NCBI RefSeq assembly: GCF_018619335.1
Contig: NZ_JAHHDX010000124.1
Coordinates: forward strand, 52,852 to 116,851
Source of the DNA: Alteromonas sp. ALT199
GTDB taxonomy: Bacteria; Pseudomonadota; Gammaproteobacteria; Enterobacterales; Alteromonadaceae
Direction: 5' to 3'
DNA: 64,000 bases
The notes beneath the pieces were generated by a model. The model saw only the letters and a list, made by a program, of their open reading frames with translations, did no database searches and was not told where the DNA came from. How positions within the stretch are numbered: the stretch's first letter is position 1; each line of letters begins with the position of its first letter. The position numbers and the translations under genes were made by a program. This document shows, one piece after another, positions 29,227-39,986 of this stretch.

Positions 29227-31014
29227 ATGAAAGCCTTATTACAGTCTACACGTATATTTTTTTTATTGACCACTTTGTTGAGTGCGGCAGCTTATGCCGA
29301 TGTAAACTCAGTGCAAGCCACCATTGATCGAAACCCTGTTATGCTGGATGAAGCTATTCGCTTAACGGTTACCGCGGATGGCAGCGCAGACAGAGATGCT
29401 TTCGATAGCTCTCCCATGCTTAAGGACTTTGTGGTAGGTAGAACATCGGTAAGCAGTCAAACTTCAATCGTCAATTTTGACACCAAGCGCACCACCGTTT
29501 GGACCACCACTTTGTTTCCTCGCAAGGAAGGCACGTTCACTATTCCTTCTTTAACCATAGAAGGAAAATCAACTAAGCCTATTCAGGTTAAAGTTATCCC
29601 GGTGCAAGAACAAAGTAACGTGGCCCGCGACTATTTCGTTACCACAGACATCGATTTGGAAGAGGCTTATTTAAATCAGCAACTGCTTTACACTGTTAAG
29701 CTTTTTCTTTCTGGCAATATTGAGCGCGGCAGCCTGCAAGCGCCAGAAATGCCAAATGCGGAAATCACCCAATTAGGTGAAGATAAGCAGTATACAGATA
29801 TAGTAAACGGTAGACGGTATCAAATTATTGAACGTCAATTCGCCGTCGTTCCTCAAGCGTCAGGGGAATTCACATTAAGAGGCCCCATCTTTACCGGCGA
29901 AGTCATGGCTGCAAACACTAATCAGCGTTTTGGCTTCTTTAACCGAACTCAGCAAATCAATCGCGTTGGTCCTGATATTACAGTTAATATTAAGCCTATC
30001 CCTCAAGGAATTGATTATTCTTGGTTGCCTTCTGAAATGGTGCGAATTGATGAAGAATGGCCTCAAGGCGATAATTTTGTGGCGGGCGAACCGGTAACAC
30101 GCATTATAACGCTAACCGCGCTTGGGGTAGTTGAAGAACAGCTTCCGAATATTCCTGAGTTTTATCCGCCAAACTTTAAGCTATACCCTGATCAATCAAA
30201 TACAACAACAGTCGAAAAAGACCAAAGCTTAATATCACAGCGTCAAACGTCGCTGGCTATTATCCCAACGAAGCCCGGTAACGTTGTTTTACCTGAAATT
30301 ACTATCCCTTGGTTTAACACACTAACTCAGCAAACTGAGTATGCCACTATTCCAGCGCGCTCAATTACGGTAGCGCCAGCAACTGGTCAAAGCGACGCCA
30401 ATACAGCTTTGCCAAGCAATGCAACAGAAGACTTTCAAGACGATATACCGTCAACGTCACCTCAATCTACCACAAGCACTAGCAATAAAGACAAGTCGTT
30501 AGATAGCGTTTCAGATGACGCCGGTATTAGCGACAAAGCCCCCTTTATCTGGATTGTAGTTAGTGTGCTAGTTGTACTGTTCGTTATCGCACTTACAGGG
30601 TGGCTACTTACTTACAGAAAGCTCAAACAGGTTCAGTTTATTGGACAAAATGGTGGCTCAGCACAGCGTCCCTATCCTTCAGCGAAGCAAGATGAAAAAG
30701 TACAATTTCAAAACCTCATGACGGTAATCAAAGCAAAGGATACAAGTTCTCTGACACCTGTTCTTAAACAATGGATAAATGCGCTAACTGCAGGCAATAC
30801 GCAACTTTCACAGTTCGAAGGTATTAACAATGCAGTTAATGAGCTCTACGCTCTGCGCTTCTCAGCTGATAAGGCTGATAAAAGCTCCAATTCTGAACAA
30901 GTATCGAAGGCATTGAGTAAACTTTCTGAAGAAGTTAAGCGTACTCGAAACGAATGGAAGCTAAAAAGCAAAGAAAACAGCCACACGCTATCTAACTTGT
31001 ATCCTGCTTCATAA
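29227..31014 (+). CDS. batD: BatD-family exported protein
   Basis: 595 residues. Signal peptide (1-24, ending AAAYA), a long beta-rich periplasmic part with oxygen-tolerance (BatD) repeats, a Ser/Thr-rich linker (about 395-435), one transmembrane helix (about 439-462) and a cytoplasmic helical tail. It is the last gene of the moxR operon and starts with no gap after batB-batC. Family members are thought to act in the periplasm with BatA/B in envelope stress resistance; mechanism is unsettled. Confidence 0.88.
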   Translation: MKALLQSTRIFFLLTTLLSAAAYADVNSVQATIDRNPVMLDEAIRLTVTADGSADRDAFDSSPMLKDFVVGRTSVSSQTSIVNFDTKRTTVWTTTLFPRKEGTFTIPSLTIEGKSTKPIQVKVIPVQEQSNVARDYFVTTDIDLEEAYLNQQLLYTVKLFLSGNIERGSLQAPEMPNAEITQLGEDKQYTDIVNGRRYQIIERQFAVVPQASGEFTLRGPIFTGEVMAANTNQRFGFFNRTQQINRVGPDITVNIKPIPQGIDYSWLPSEMVRIDEEWPQGDNFVAGEPVTRIITLTALGVVEEQLPNIPEFYPPNFKLYPDQSNTTTVEKDQSLISQRQTSLAIIPTKPGNVVLPEITIPWFNTLTQQTEYATIPARSITVAPATGQSDANTALPSNATEDFQDDIPSTSPQSTTSTSNKDKSLDSVSDDAGISDKAPFIWIVVSVLVVLFVIALTGWLLTYRKLKQVQFIGQNGGSAQRPYPSAKQDEKVQFQNLMTVIKAKDTSSLTPVLKQWINALTAGNTQLSQFEGINNAVNELYALRFSADKADKSSNSEQVSKALSKLSEEVKRTRNEWKLKSKENSHTLSNLYPAS

Positions 31015-31058
31015 AACGCATTTCATTTGCCTATACGATGAAATTTGCGTAATCAAAG

Positions 31059-31091
31059 CCCTTGCTCCTTGCTAAATAGCAGCGACGAGGG
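31059..31091 (+). terminator. imperfect hairpin after the Bat operon
   Basis: CCCTTGCTC...TTGCT AAAT AGCA...GAGGG forms an imperfect stem 45 bases after the batD stop. Only three Ts follow, so termination is a weak call. Confidence 0.35.
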
Positions 31092-31215
31092 TTTCGATAG
31101 CATTATGTGTAATTAATAATCAGTTAAAGTCTCGTTCTTAATGCCCTTTTTGAGGTCGTAAAGCTGAACTGGTTTAGCCTATAAAAATAATTAATTAAAC
31201 GCGACGGGGAAGAAA

Positions 31216-33069
31216 ATGAAGAAAACACTATTAAAGCTAACGCCAATAGCGTTGGCAGTTACCGCTTTGACAGCTTGCTCTCCTGCAAGTGAAACCGCTC
31301 AGACAGCGCCAGAACCTATTAAAACAGAACAGCCTGCCGGACAGTCTGAGTCTGAGCGTCTAAATGCGTTCTTTGAACGTACTTTCGATGAAGACCTTAA
31401 ACGCTCTCCTCTATTTCAAAGTTACTTGGGTAAAAAGTGGGACTACGATAAGTGGGATGACATCAGTGATGAAGAAGCCGATGCCCGTGTTGCTATCGCC
31501 AAAAACCGACTAGAGAAGCTTAATAGTTTCGACACCAGCAAGTTAAGCGAGCAAGAAAAGTTAAGCTTGCGCCTTTATAAGCTTGGCATTGAACGTGACC
31601 TGGCTAACGACGAGTTTAGACATCACCGTTATATTGTACATCAGTTTCGTGCAGCGCATACCCAAGTTCCTAGCTTCCTTATTAATATTCACGGTGTAAG
31701 AAGTAAAGAAGATGCCCAAGCATATATTGGTCGATTAGACAATGTTCGCACATACTTTGACCAAGTTATCGAACAAATGAAAATACGCGAAAAAGCTGGG
31801 GTATTTCCACCCGCATGGGCTTATGACCAAATGATTGATGCGTCAAAAAATGTCATTACCGGCGCACCATTTGATTCCAGCGAAACACCTTCAACTATCT
31901 GGGAAGATTTTCAAAACAAGGTAGACAGCCTTGAATTATCGGAGGCTGAAAAAACTACGTTACTGGGCGAAGCTAAAGCCGCATTGGTAACCTCGGTTAT
32001 GCCGTCGTACGAAAAGTTTATCGAAGAACTAGCCCATCAGCGCGATGTGACACCTGAAGGTGATGGTGTATGGCGTTTGCCTAACGGCGACAAGTGGTAT
32101 CAGAACCGCCTTAACTGGTTTACGACTACAGATCTTACTGCGGAAGAAGTTCATCAAATTGGCTTAGACAATGTAGAGCGCATACACAATGCAATGCGTC
32201 ACATCATGAAACAGGTAGAGTTTAAAGGTACGCTTCAAGAGTTTTTTGTTTTCATGCGTGAAGACGAACAATTCTATTTACCTTCAACAGATAAAGGCAG
32301 GCAGCAGTACCTTGATATGGCAAAAACGGCCATAGATGACATGCGTGAAGCTATTCCTGACTACTTCGGTATTCTCCCAGAAGCACCAATGATTGTTAAG
32401 CGCGTTGAAGCGTTCCGTGAACAGTCTGCGGGTAAAGCGTTCTATCAGAGCCCAGCACAGGATGGCAGCCGCCCGGGTATTTATTACGCAAACCTGTTCG
32501 ATATGAAGGCGATGCCGACTTATCAGTTAGAAGCGTTGGCATATCATGAAGGCATTCCCGGTCACCACATGCAGCGAGCGATTGCACAAGAGTTAGAGGG
32601 TGTTCCTCAATTTCAAAAGTTCTTGAGCTTTACTGCATATACTGAAGGTTGGGGCTTATATACTGAAGAACTAGCTAAAGACATGGGATTTTATAAAGAC
32701 CCCTATTCTGATTTTGGGCGTTTAGCCATGGAGCTTTGGCGTGCGTGCAGACTTGTAGTTGACACGGGAATTCATGCGAAAAAATGGACCCGTGAAGAAG
32801 CGGTTAGTTATCTTATTGAGAATACACCAAACTCTGAGTATGACTCGCAAAAAGCTATTGAACGCTATATTGCCATGCCAGGGCAAGCCACGGCCTATAT
32901 GATTGGCAAATTAAAAATCATGGAACTTAGAAAGCATGCTAAGTCTGAACTTGGCGATAAGTTTAACTGGAAAGGCTTTCATGACGAAGTGCTGAAATAC
33001 GGCCCAGTTCCACTTTCTATTTTAGAAGAGAATATCAATAGCTGGATTGCTTCTCAAAAAAGTACTTAG
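31216..33069 (+). CDS. DUF885 lipoprotein, putative metallopeptidase
   Basis: 617 residues. Signal peptide with lipobox (LTACS, Cys at about 21), then a Thr/Glu/Pro-rich linker and a large helical domain. The conserved HEGIPGHHMQ at about 445-454 and the later GWGLYTEELAKDMGFY are the DUF885 signature, a probable zinc site resembling gluzincins. The substrate is unknown. ATG at 31216 has GACGGGGAAGAAA upstream. It is separated from batD by 200 bases and followed by a terminator, so likely monocistronic. Confidence 0.88.
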   Translation: MKKTLLKLTPIALAVTALTACSPASETAQTAPEPIKTEQPAGQSESERLNAFFERTFDEDLKRSPLFQSYLGKKWDYDKWDDISDEEADARVAIAKNRLEKLNSFDTSKLSEQEKLSLRLYKLGIERDLANDEFRHHRYIVHQFRAAHTQVPSFLINIHGVRSKEDAQAYIGRLDNVRTYFDQVIEQMKIREKAGVFPPAWAYDQMIDASKNVITGAPFDSSETPSTIWEDFQNKVDSLELSEAEKTTLLGEAKAALVTSVMPSYEKFIEELAHQRDVTPEGDGVWRLPNGDKWYQNRLNWFTTTDLTAEEVHQIGLDNVERIHNAMRHIMKQVEFKGTLQEFFVFMREDEQFYLPSTDKGRQQYLDMAKTAIDDMREAIPDYFGILPEAPMIVKRVEAFREQSAGKAFYQSPAQDGSRPGIYYANLFDMKAMPTYQLEALAYHEGIPGHHMQRAIAQELEGVPQFQKFLSFTAYTEGWGLYTEELAKDMGFYKDPYSDFGRLAMELWRACRLVVDTGIHAKKWTREEAVSYLIENTPNSEYDSQKAIERYIAMPGQATAYMIGKLKIMELRKHAKSELGDKFNWKGFHDEVLKYGPVPLSILEENINSWIASQKST

Positions 33070-33107
33070 CAACTCTGACTGAGTGCTCTGATCACTAGTA
33101 TTACAAG

Positions 33108-33146
33108 AAAAACGCGTCTTTTGGCTAACGAAATGGCGCGTTTTTT
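33108..33146 (+). terminator. terminator of the DUF885 gene
   Basis: AAACGCG / CGCGTTTTTT arms with a 20-base loop and a T6 tract, 38 bases after the stop. Confidence 0.75.
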
Positions 33147-33186
33147 GTGAGATAGTGAAAAAAGTTAGAGTTTTTCGGATTTTTTT

Positions 33187-33744
33187 ATGTTTGGGCGAAA
33201 TAAAACTGATAATGCTCAGGTCTTATCGGGTATGAAAGCAAAACACCAAAGATATGAAGCACTGGTAAAGGCATTCCACGCCGACATTTACCGCTATGCT
33301 TTCTGGCTTATTAAGGACCAGAGCATTGCAGAAGATGTTGTACAAGAAACCTTTCTACGTGCTTGGCGATCACTAGACGCCCTAAATGACGAAAAGGCGG
33401 CAAAGTCATGGTTAATTACCATTCTTCGTCGTGAGAATGCCCGCAGGTTTGAGCGCAAGCAATTCGACACGGTAGATATTGACGATTGTCATATACAAGA
33501 CGATACCCAGCATGCAGATGGTGACCTGAAAGACAGAGAACTTCAGCGGCTGTTAGGCGGATTGAGCGTGGAATATCGCGAACCTTTAATTCTTCAATTG
33601 ATTTTTGGGTTTAGTGGCGAAGAGATAGCTAACCAATTAGAGCTTAACAAGAACACAGTAATGACCCGCCTTTTTAGGGCGAGGAACCAGCTTAAAGAGG
33701 CATTAGAGAAACAAAATGAACAGAGAGGTCGTGTAAATGGATGA
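33187..33744 (+). CDS. ECF-type sigma-70 factor
   Basis: 185 residues. Sigma region 2 (about 30-95, DIYRYAFWLIKDQSIAEDVV with the following ETFLRAWRSL) and region 4 (about 125-175, GFSGEEIANQLELNKNTVMTR helix-turn-helix), with no region 1 or 3, so an extracytoplasmic-function sigma. The next gene overlaps it by eight bases and encodes a DUF3379 membrane protein, the usual partner and likely anti-sigma factor. The ATG at 33187 follows a T-run with no good ribosome site; a second Met at residue 16 is possible. Confidence 0.9.
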   Translation: MFGRNKTDNAQVLSGMKAKHQRYEALVKAFHADIYRYAFWLIKDQSIAEDVVQETFLRAWRSLDALNDEKAAKSWLITILRRENARRFERKQFDTVDIDDCHIQDDTQHADGDLKDRELQRLLGGLSVEYREPLILQLIFGFSGEEIANQLELNKNTVMTRLFRARNQLKEALEKQNEQRGRVNG

Positions 33745-34441
33745 GTTAGAATTTAGGCGTCGAATCTACGCCGATCCAGAAACGACTGACAGTGATGTTA
33801 TAGAAGCGGCAAAAGCGGATGAAAGTAAACGCAGTTTCTGGAATGAACAAAAGCAGTTAGATAAGCAATTAAAGCAAGCTCTTAAAGTCGATGTACCAGA
33901 AGATCTTGCTAGCAAGCTAATCTGGCAACAATCGACAGACGAATTCACTCGGTACAAGCGCAGAAATCGTTGGTATTTGGCCATGGCGGCGTCGGTTGCT
34001 TTTACCATTGGCATTGGTCTTACCATGTGGTACCACCAGCCCCTTAGTATTGGCGGTCAAGCGCTTGCGCACATGCAGTATGCAGAAATGGAGAGTGCCC
34101 ATTCGCTACTTCCTGCTGACTTAAACATGGTAAATGCAAAGCTAGCAAGTTTTGGCGGTAGCTTTAGTGAAATGCTCGATGGTGTTGAAGTGGTGAACTA
34201 TTGTCACTTAAGTACAGTTAGAAGCCTCCACCTGATTGTGAATACGCCACAAGGTAAAATGTCGGTATTCGTGGTGCCAGAGCGTGGTGACATTTCGGTA
34301 CCCAGCGAGTTTGGTGACGGACAATACCACGGCGAGAGCATAAAAATGAATCATGCTAACGTTATGATTGTGGGTGATAAAGATGCTGATTTGAGCAGCA
34401 TGAAAAAAGCAGTATCTGAAAGAATCCATTTCTCTGCCTAG
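33737..34441 (+). CDS. DUF3379 membrane protein, putative anti-sigma factor
   Basis: 234 residues. N-terminal cytoplasmic helical part (1-72), one transmembrane helix (about 78-96, WYLAMAASVAFTIGIGLTMW), then a periplasmic domain. This matches DUF3379 proteins encoded after ECF sigma factors in Alteromonadales and Shewanella. The overlap with the sigma gene favours a regulatory pair in which this protein holds the sigma at the membrane; no direct proof. Confidence 0.85.
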   Translation: MDELEFRRRIYADPETTDSDVIEAAKADESKRSFWNEQKQLDKQLKQALKVDVPEDLASKLIWQQSTDEFTRYKRRNRWYLAMAASVAFTIGIGLTMWYHQPLSIGGQALAHMQYAEMESAHSLLPADLNMVNAKLASFGGSFSEMLDGVEVVNYCHLSTVRSLHLIVNTPQGKMSVFVVPERGDISVPSEFGDGQYHGESIKMNHANVMIVGDKDADLSSMKKAVSERIHFSA

Positions 34442-34501
34442 CTAGCAATGTAGCTGGCATTCTCCGTTCCAAAAGAGTGCTTACCTTATGCACTTCCCTT
34501 C

Positions 34502-34527
34502 ATCGGCCCATTGTGGCCGATTTTTTT
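34502..34527 (+). terminator. terminator after the sigma/DUF3379 pair
   Basis: Perfect ATCGGCC / GGCCGAT stem with a six-base loop followed by T7, 60 bases after the stop. Confidence 0.9.
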
Positions 34528-34641
34528 GCTTAAATTTAAGATGAAAACACGTTCAATAGAACTTATACTTTAGGATTAAACAACTGTTTTAATTATCAGT
34601 AAACGTTTCAGTTTATCCGCAGTATAGAGGTAGCAAATTCC

Positions 34642-36603
34642 ATGGCCGCTTGGTGTCGTTTTACAAGGGTGAAGTTTTGTCTACTTTTCATCATTTTCTT
34701 CAGTCACTCACTTCATGCACAGTTAGACAAAAGTTCTGAAAAGTTCAGGCTTAAAAAGTTAGATGCTTATAGTCGGTTAGCAGCAGTAACTATTTATAAC
34801 TGGAATAATCAATCTGATATCGATAATAACCAGATAAATGCCAAAATCGAAGACTTACAAATTCAATCTGATGATAGTAGTGAAGGCATAATCTTCAGAC
34901 ATCTATTAGCCACAGGAACAGCTAACGAAACTGAAAGGCCCAGGGTTCCGATATACGTTAAGTCACCTTTACTAGAGAGCCACTGGAACGAGCTAAAATC
35001 GCTAAATACAGATTTGTATGCTGCTGCTAGGGCGTATTATATTTATGCCAGAGCTATTAATGACTTTGACGGTTCCTCCCAGAGAATCAATGTAACAGTG
35101 CCTGCGCTCAGACGCTTAAAGCGCGAAGTTTTGGAAACAGGTAACAAAACAGCAACTGCCATAGCAAGTATATGGCTGGCAATGGAACTCACCTTAGCTA
35201 ACCCCATTCAGGCAATCAATGAAATAGAATATGCACTTCCCCATTTGCCCCCCCGGTCTTCTGCGCTTACTTTAGAAAACATTTTAGATAGCGATACTGC
35301 CCACGAATGGCTTCGCATCGCTTTTACTGAGTTATCGGTACCAAGTAGAGCCTTCACTCATTCGATGAAGATAATCGAGCAAAGCAAGTTGAATGATGAA
35401 TTCATTACATGGGCGTACTTTACTTCGATTGACTCTCTTTTTCTTCAAAGTAAATATGAGGACGCACTGCTTATTTCTGATAGGGCCCTTGAGTTTGTAA
35501 AAATTAAAAATTCAGAACTTGAAATATTTCTAACCCTTTATCAAAGACTACGAGTACTTATTATGGGATTTCGGCGAACTCATGAAAGCGAAATACAGTC
35601 AGTCGTAAACAAGATTGATACGTTAGATATAAATCAAATTAAAATTAAACCAGAAGAGCTTGTTCACCTTTATCATTCCTATAAAGCCATTGTTCAAAAT
35701 AATGAAAAGCAGCTCTCTTTGGCAGTTACAAAATTCGAAGATGCGGTACGAAAAAACCTATCTTCAAATGGGTTCAAAAAACAATATATGTTAAGAAAAG
35801 AACTCGAACTTACCCGTATCTATGACGCTGCTGGCAATTACAAGAAGGCTTACGAGCATTCCAAAGCGTACAACCAACTTCTCTTTGAAAAAAACACGGA
35901 GCAATTTAAGTATTCTTCGTCTAATTTCTCAAATAGCATTGCGAAGGATATCGAGCTAGCTCATTATCGACAAAAAGAAATTAGCGCGCTGCAAATTGAA
36001 AAAGAGGGGCTATCCACTGACAAAGAAGCAATGAAAACCACTATTTTTGCGCTTATTGTCACTATTCTTCTAATACTCACTTCGTGGCTTTGGATTTCGA
36101 AGCGACAAAGCGATTTAATCGCAGAACGAGACTCTCTAACTGGAGCACTTACCCGTCGCGCCATGTTGAACAGCCTTAAGAAATCACTTAAAGACAACAA
36201 GACGTCGTGCATTGCCCTGCTTGATGTTGATAATTTCAAAAAAATTAATGACAGATACGGCCATACTGTAGGTGACGAAGTGTTAACTACGCTCACCCAA
36301 ATCATCAACAATAGAATTCGAAAATCAGATAAGCTTTGCCGATATGGTGGTGAGGAATTCTTGATCTATTTCTCTGACTCAGACCAACAGTCGGCCAAGC
36401 GTGTGCTTGATGAGCTGAACGTTTCACTTTCTCGTCAAAAGCACTGGAGTCATACCAATGAAAAGTTTTCAGTTAGTTTTTCTTCTGGTCTTCTAGATGT
36501 AAGTGAAGAATCCAACCTAGATACCATTATTAAAGCCTGTGATGAACTGCTTTACAAAGCGAAAAGGTCTGGGCGTGCGAGAGTCGAATCCTACACATTT
36601 TGA
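34642..36603 (+). CDS. membrane-anchored diguanylate cyclase (GGDEF)
   Basis: 653 residues. Signal peptide (about 1-27, ending HSLHAQ), a large helical periplasmic region (about 30-460) that looks TPR-like, one transmembrane helix (about 465-485) and a C-terminal GGDEF domain with GGEEF (about 569-573), the active-site variant used by active cyclases. An RKSDKLCRYGGEEF context fits. It should make cyclic-di-GMP in the cytoplasm in response to a periplasmic signal. Standalone gene. Confidence 0.9.
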   Translation: MAAWCRFTRVKFCLLFIIFFSHSLHAQLDKSSEKFRLKKLDAYSRLAAVTIYNWNNQSDIDNNQINAKIEDLQIQSDDSSEGIIFRHLLATGTANETERPRVPIYVKSPLLESHWNELKSLNTDLYAAARAYYIYARAINDFDGSSQRINVTVPALRRLKREVLETGNKTATAIASIWLAMELTLANPIQAINEIEYALPHLPPRSSALTLENILDSDTAHEWLRIAFTELSVPSRAFTHSMKIIEQSKLNDEFITWAYFTSIDSLFLQSKYEDALLISDRALEFVKIKNSELEIFLTLYQRLRVLIMGFRRTHESEIQSVVNKIDTLDINQIKIKPEELVHLYHSYKAIVQNNEKQLSLAVTKFEDAVRKNLSSNGFKKQYMLRKELELTRIYDAAGNYKKAYEHSKAYNQLLFEKNTEQFKYSSSNFSNSIAKDIELAHYRQKEISALQIEKEGLSTDKEAMKTTIFALIVTILLILTSWLWISKRQSDLIAERDSLTGALTRRAMLNSLKKSLKDNKTSCIALLDVDNFKKINDRYGHTVGDEVLTTLTQIINNRIRKSDKLCRYGGEEFLIYFSDSDQQSAKRVLDELNVSLSRQKHWSHTNEKFSVSFSSGLLDVSEESNLDTIIKACDELLYKAKRSGRARVESYTF

Positions 36604-36719
36604 AATTTCGCCAAACTTTATTTACGAGTAACCGTATAGAAAGTATGCAAGGTCGCTGACTGACGTAGAGACTCTAAGTCATAGGTGTTAGCATGAAATA
36701 AAAAACATAGGGAATTTAT

Positions 36720-38225
36720 ATGGCTACTGGCACGATAATCTCGTTGGGTTTGTATTTTGTTGTAATGTTGGGAATAGGCCTTTTCGCCTATCGGCAAACA
36801 GACACCAACGTAGAAGGCTATATGCTTGGCGGCCGCCAATTAGGCCCGGCTGTAACCGCACTTTCAGCAGGCGCATCAGATATGAGTGGCTGGATGCTCA
36901 TGGGGTTACCAGGCGCCATGTATGTATCTGGCTTATCTGCAGGCTGGATTGCCGTTGGATTAGTTATTGGTGCGCTCGCAAACTATATGTTGGTCGCTCC
37001 GCGGCTTCGCGTTTACACCGAAGTGGCTAATAACTCTATTACCCTCCCCGACTACTTTGAAAACCGTTTTGCCGATAACTCTCGACTATTAAGGGTTATT
37101 GCATCAGTCGTTATTGTTGTTTTCTTTACCCTTTATACCTCTTCTGGCGTTGTCGCTGGCGGAAAGCTTTTTGAGACATCATTTGGTTTAACTTATGAGA
37201 CTGGTCTATACGTCACCGCGGGTGTTGTTGTTGCCTATACCCTTGTTGGTGGATTTATGGCAGTGAGCATGACCGATTTTGTGCAAGGCTGCATAATGTT
37301 CGTTTCACTCATTATGGTACCTGCTGTGGTCATCAGCGAACTTGGCGGCATTGGGGCTTCAATTGATGCGTTAGATACCATTAACCCTGCTCTATTTGAT
37401 GCATTTATGGATGCTTCAACTAACGAAGCATTAAGTGTAATCGGTATTGTATCGCTGATGTCGTGGGGTCTAGGTTACTTTGGACAGCCACATATAATCG
37501 TTCGTTTTATGGCTATCCGTTCGGTAAAAGACATTCCTACAGCTAGAAACATTGGCATGAGCTGGATGATTGTTTCTATTATCGGTGCGTTAATGACTGG
37601 CTTGTTTGGATTGGCTTATGTAACTGGCAACGGCAATGACATTGACCCAGAAACGGTATTTATCTACCTCTCTCAAATTTTATTCCACCCTCTTATTGGT
37701 GGCTTCTTACTAGCTGCGATCCTAGCGGCTATCATGAGTACTATTTCATCTCAGCTGTTAGTAACGTCAAGTTCACTTACCAGCGACTTCTACCAAGCCT
37801 TTCTACGTCGAGATGCGTCAGACAGTGAGCTTGTAATAGCGGGCCGCGTTAGCGTAGTGGTTGTAGCACTTGTGGCTATTTATCTCGCCTATGACAGAGA
37901 CAGCACTATCCTTACCTTAGTGAGCAACGCTTGGGCAGGCTTTGGTGCTGCGTTCGGCCCACTAGTATTATTTAGTTTGTTTAAGCGAGAAATGACGCGT
38001 CGGGCGGCATTAGGCGGCATGATAGTTGGTGCTGTAACCGTATTGCTTTGGATTTATCTACCAATAGAAATTGGCGGCCAAAAGCTTGGTGCTTGGATGT
38101 ACGAAATTGTACCCGGGTTCATTTTATCGAGCTTAACCATCATGATTTTGAGTAAATCAGGTACACCGAGAGAAGGTGTAGTCGATACGTTCGATGCTTT
38201 CCAGACCAAACTTAGTGAAAAATAA
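36720..38225 (+). CDS. putP: sodium/proline symporter PutP
   Basis: 501 residues with about 13 transmembrane segments, the SSS-family length. ALSAGASDMSGWMLMGLPGA and a YRSGVVAG-like YTSSGVVAGGKLF segment mark the PutP branch, with the STISSQLLVTSSSLTSDFY motif in helix 8. It couples Na+ entry to proline uptake. No putA gene is adjacent. It ends 35 bases before a strong terminator. Confidence 0.93.
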   Translation: MATGTIISLGLYFVVMLGIGLFAYRQTDTNVEGYMLGGRQLGPAVTALSAGASDMSGWMLMGLPGAMYVSGLSAGWIAVGLVIGALANYMLVAPRLRVYTEVANNSITLPDYFENRFADNSRLLRVIASVVIVVFFTLYTSSGVVAGGKLFETSFGLTYETGLYVTAGVVVAYTLVGGFMAVSMTDFVQGCIMFVSLIMVPAVVISELGGIGASIDALDTINPALFDAFMDASTNEALSVIGIVSLMSWGLGYFGQPHIIVRFMAIRSVKDIPTARNIGMSWMIVSIIGALMTGLFGLAYVTGNGNDIDPETVFIYLSQILFHPLIGGFLLAAILAAIMSTISSQLLVTSSSLTSDFYQAFLRRDASDSELVIAGRVSVVVVALVAIYLAYDRDSTILTLVSNAWAGFGAAFGPLVLFSLFKREMTRRAALGGMIVGAVTVLLWIYLPIEIGGQKLGAWMYEIVPGFILSSLTIMILSKSGTPREGVVDTFDAFQTKLSEK

Positions 38226-38260
38226 GCGAAAAATAATTCAGTTATAACTGTAAATATAGT

Positions 38261-38292
38261 GCCCTGCTTAGTTTTTTGAGCAGGGCTTTTTT
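38261..38292 (+). terminator. putP terminator
   Basis: GCCCTGCT / AGCAGGGC stem with a 10-base loop and T6 tract. Confidence 0.92.
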
Positions 38293-38475
38293 CTTTTCTA
38301 GACCGGCAAAAACGGTCTTATGCTTCAATTGCATGACAGTTTTATTTAATGGAATAAGGTAGCTATTTTAAATAGCAAAATCGCATACTACTTTTGAATT
38401 TAAATATGTTATCGTTCTATGCAGAAAAATAACCCGCATATAACTTTTTTATATAACATAAATTCGGACTTCAAA

Positions 38476-39390
38476 ATGACTGCTAGTATCCCGTCTGTAA
38501 CGCATTTGAAACAACTCGAAGCCGAGAGTATACAAATTTTCCGTGAAGTTGCCGCTGAGTTTGAAAACCCAGTAATGCTTTACTCTGTCGGAAAAGACTC
38601 TTCTGTACTGCTTCACCTTGCCCGTAAAGCGTTCGCGCCAGGCAAAATTCCGTTTCCACTTTTACATGTAGACACCACGTGGAAGTTTGGCGAAATGATC
38701 AAGTTCCGCGATGAGCAAGCAAAGAAACACGGTTTTGATTTGCTTGTTCACATTAATGAAGAAGGTGTTGAAGCCGGCGTTGGTCCATTTAGCCACGGCT
38801 CAGCGAAGCACACTGATATCATGAAAACTCAAGCACTTAAGCAAGCATTGAACAAATATAAATTCGATGCTGCATTTGGTGGTGCACGACGCGATGAAGA
38901 AAAATCTCGTGCTAAAGAGCGTGTTTACTCATTCCGGGATAGCAACCACCGCTGGGACCCGAAAAACCAGCGCCCAGAGCTTTGGAATATTTATAACTCT
39001 CAAGTTAACAAGGGTGAAAGCATACGTGTATTCCCAATGTCTAACTGGACTGAGCTAGATATCTGGCAATACATCTATTTAGAAAACATTGATATCCCAC
39101 AACTTTACCTTTCTAAGCCTCGCCCGGTCGTAGAGCGTGATGGTGTGCTAATTATGGTTGATGACGACCGCATGCCATTAGAAGAAGGTGAAGTGCCAGA
39201 AATGCGCTCGGTACGCTTCCGTACCCTTGGCTGTTACCCTCTTACCGGAGCGGTAGAGTCAGAAGCGGCTACCCTACCTGAAGTTATTCAGGAAATGTTG
39301 CTTACCAAGACGTCTGAACGTCAAGGTCGAGTGATTGACCACGACAGCGCGGGCTCTATGGAGAAGAAGAAAATGGAAGGGTACTTCTAA
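38476..39390 (+). CDS. cysD: sulfate adenylyltransferase subunit 2, CysD
   Basis: 304 residues from the ATG at 38476 (MTASIPSV), which fits the family length; an upstream in-frame ATG at 38419 would add a poor 19-residue extension. It has the PP-loop [17 protein letters not shown] (about 41-57), the [15 protein letters not shown] segment and a C-terminal YF. With CysN it makes APS from ATP and sulfate. First gene of a five-gene sulfate operon; the next start overlaps its stop. Confidence 0.96.
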   Translation: MTASIPSVTHLKQLEAESIQIFREVAAEFENPVMLYSVGKDSSVLLHLARKAFAPGKIPFPLLHVDTTWKFGEMIKFRDEQAKKHGFDLLVHINEEGVEAGVGPFSHGSAKHTDIMKTQALKQALNKYKFDAAFGGARRDEEKSRAKERVYSFRDSNHRWDPKNQRPELWNIYNSQVNKGESIRVFPMSNWTELDIWQYIYLENIDIPQLYLSKPRPVVERDGVLIMVDDDRMPLEEGEVPEMRSVRFRTLGCYPLTGAVESEAATLPEVIQEMLLTKTSERQGRVIDHDSAGSMEKKKMEGYF

Positions 39391-39986
39391 TGGCCACAGA
39401 CAACGTTGTTTGGCATAAACACGAAGTCAACAAAACCACCCGCTCTGAGAAGCTAGGCCAAACGCCTCGCGTATTTTGGCTTACCGGGTTAAGTGGCTCG
39501 GGCAAATCGACATTGGCAAACTTGCTTGAGAAGAAGCTTCACGAGCAAAATAAGCACACCTATCTGCTTGATGGCGACAACGTACGTCATGGCTTATGTG
39601 GCGACTTGGGTTTTAGCGACAAAGATCGCGTTGAAAACATTCGACGCATCAGCGAAGTTGCGAAGCTATTCGTTGACGCTGGTACCCTCGTACTTACCGC
39701 TTTTATCTCTCCGTTTAAAGCAGATCGCGACTACTGTCGCAGCTTAATGGAAGAGGGCGAATTTGTAGAAGTGTTTGTTGATACGCCACTTGAAGTGTGT
39801 GAGAAGCGCGACCCTAAAGGGTTATACAAGAAAGCGCGCAGCGGCGAAATTAAAGACTTCACAGGCATAGATTCAGCCTACGAAGCCCCTGAGTCTCCGG
39901 AAGTACACTTAACTTATCAGGATGAACCAGCAGAGCAGACCGCTGAGCGTTTATATGCTTTGCTTCAAGAAAAGGGATTGGTGTAA
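39390..39986 (+). CDS. cysC: adenylylsulfate kinase CysC
   Basis: 198 residues. P-loop GLSGSGKST (about 32-40), [16 protein letters not shown], and a [14 protein letters not shown] segment are all intact. It phosphorylates APS to PAPS. The ATG overlaps the cysD stop and its own stop overlaps the cysQ start (TAATG), so the three genes are tightly coupled. Confidence 0.96.
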   Translation: MATDNVVWHKHEVNKTTRSEKLGQTPRVFWLTGLSGSGKSTLANLLEKKLHEQNKHTYLLDGDNVRHGLCGDLGFSDKDRVENIRRISEVAKLFVDAGTLVLTAFISPFKADRDYCRSLMEEGEFVEVFVDTPLEVCEKRDPKGLYKKARSGEIKDFTGIDSAYEAPESPEVHLTYQDEPAEQTAERLYALLQEKGLV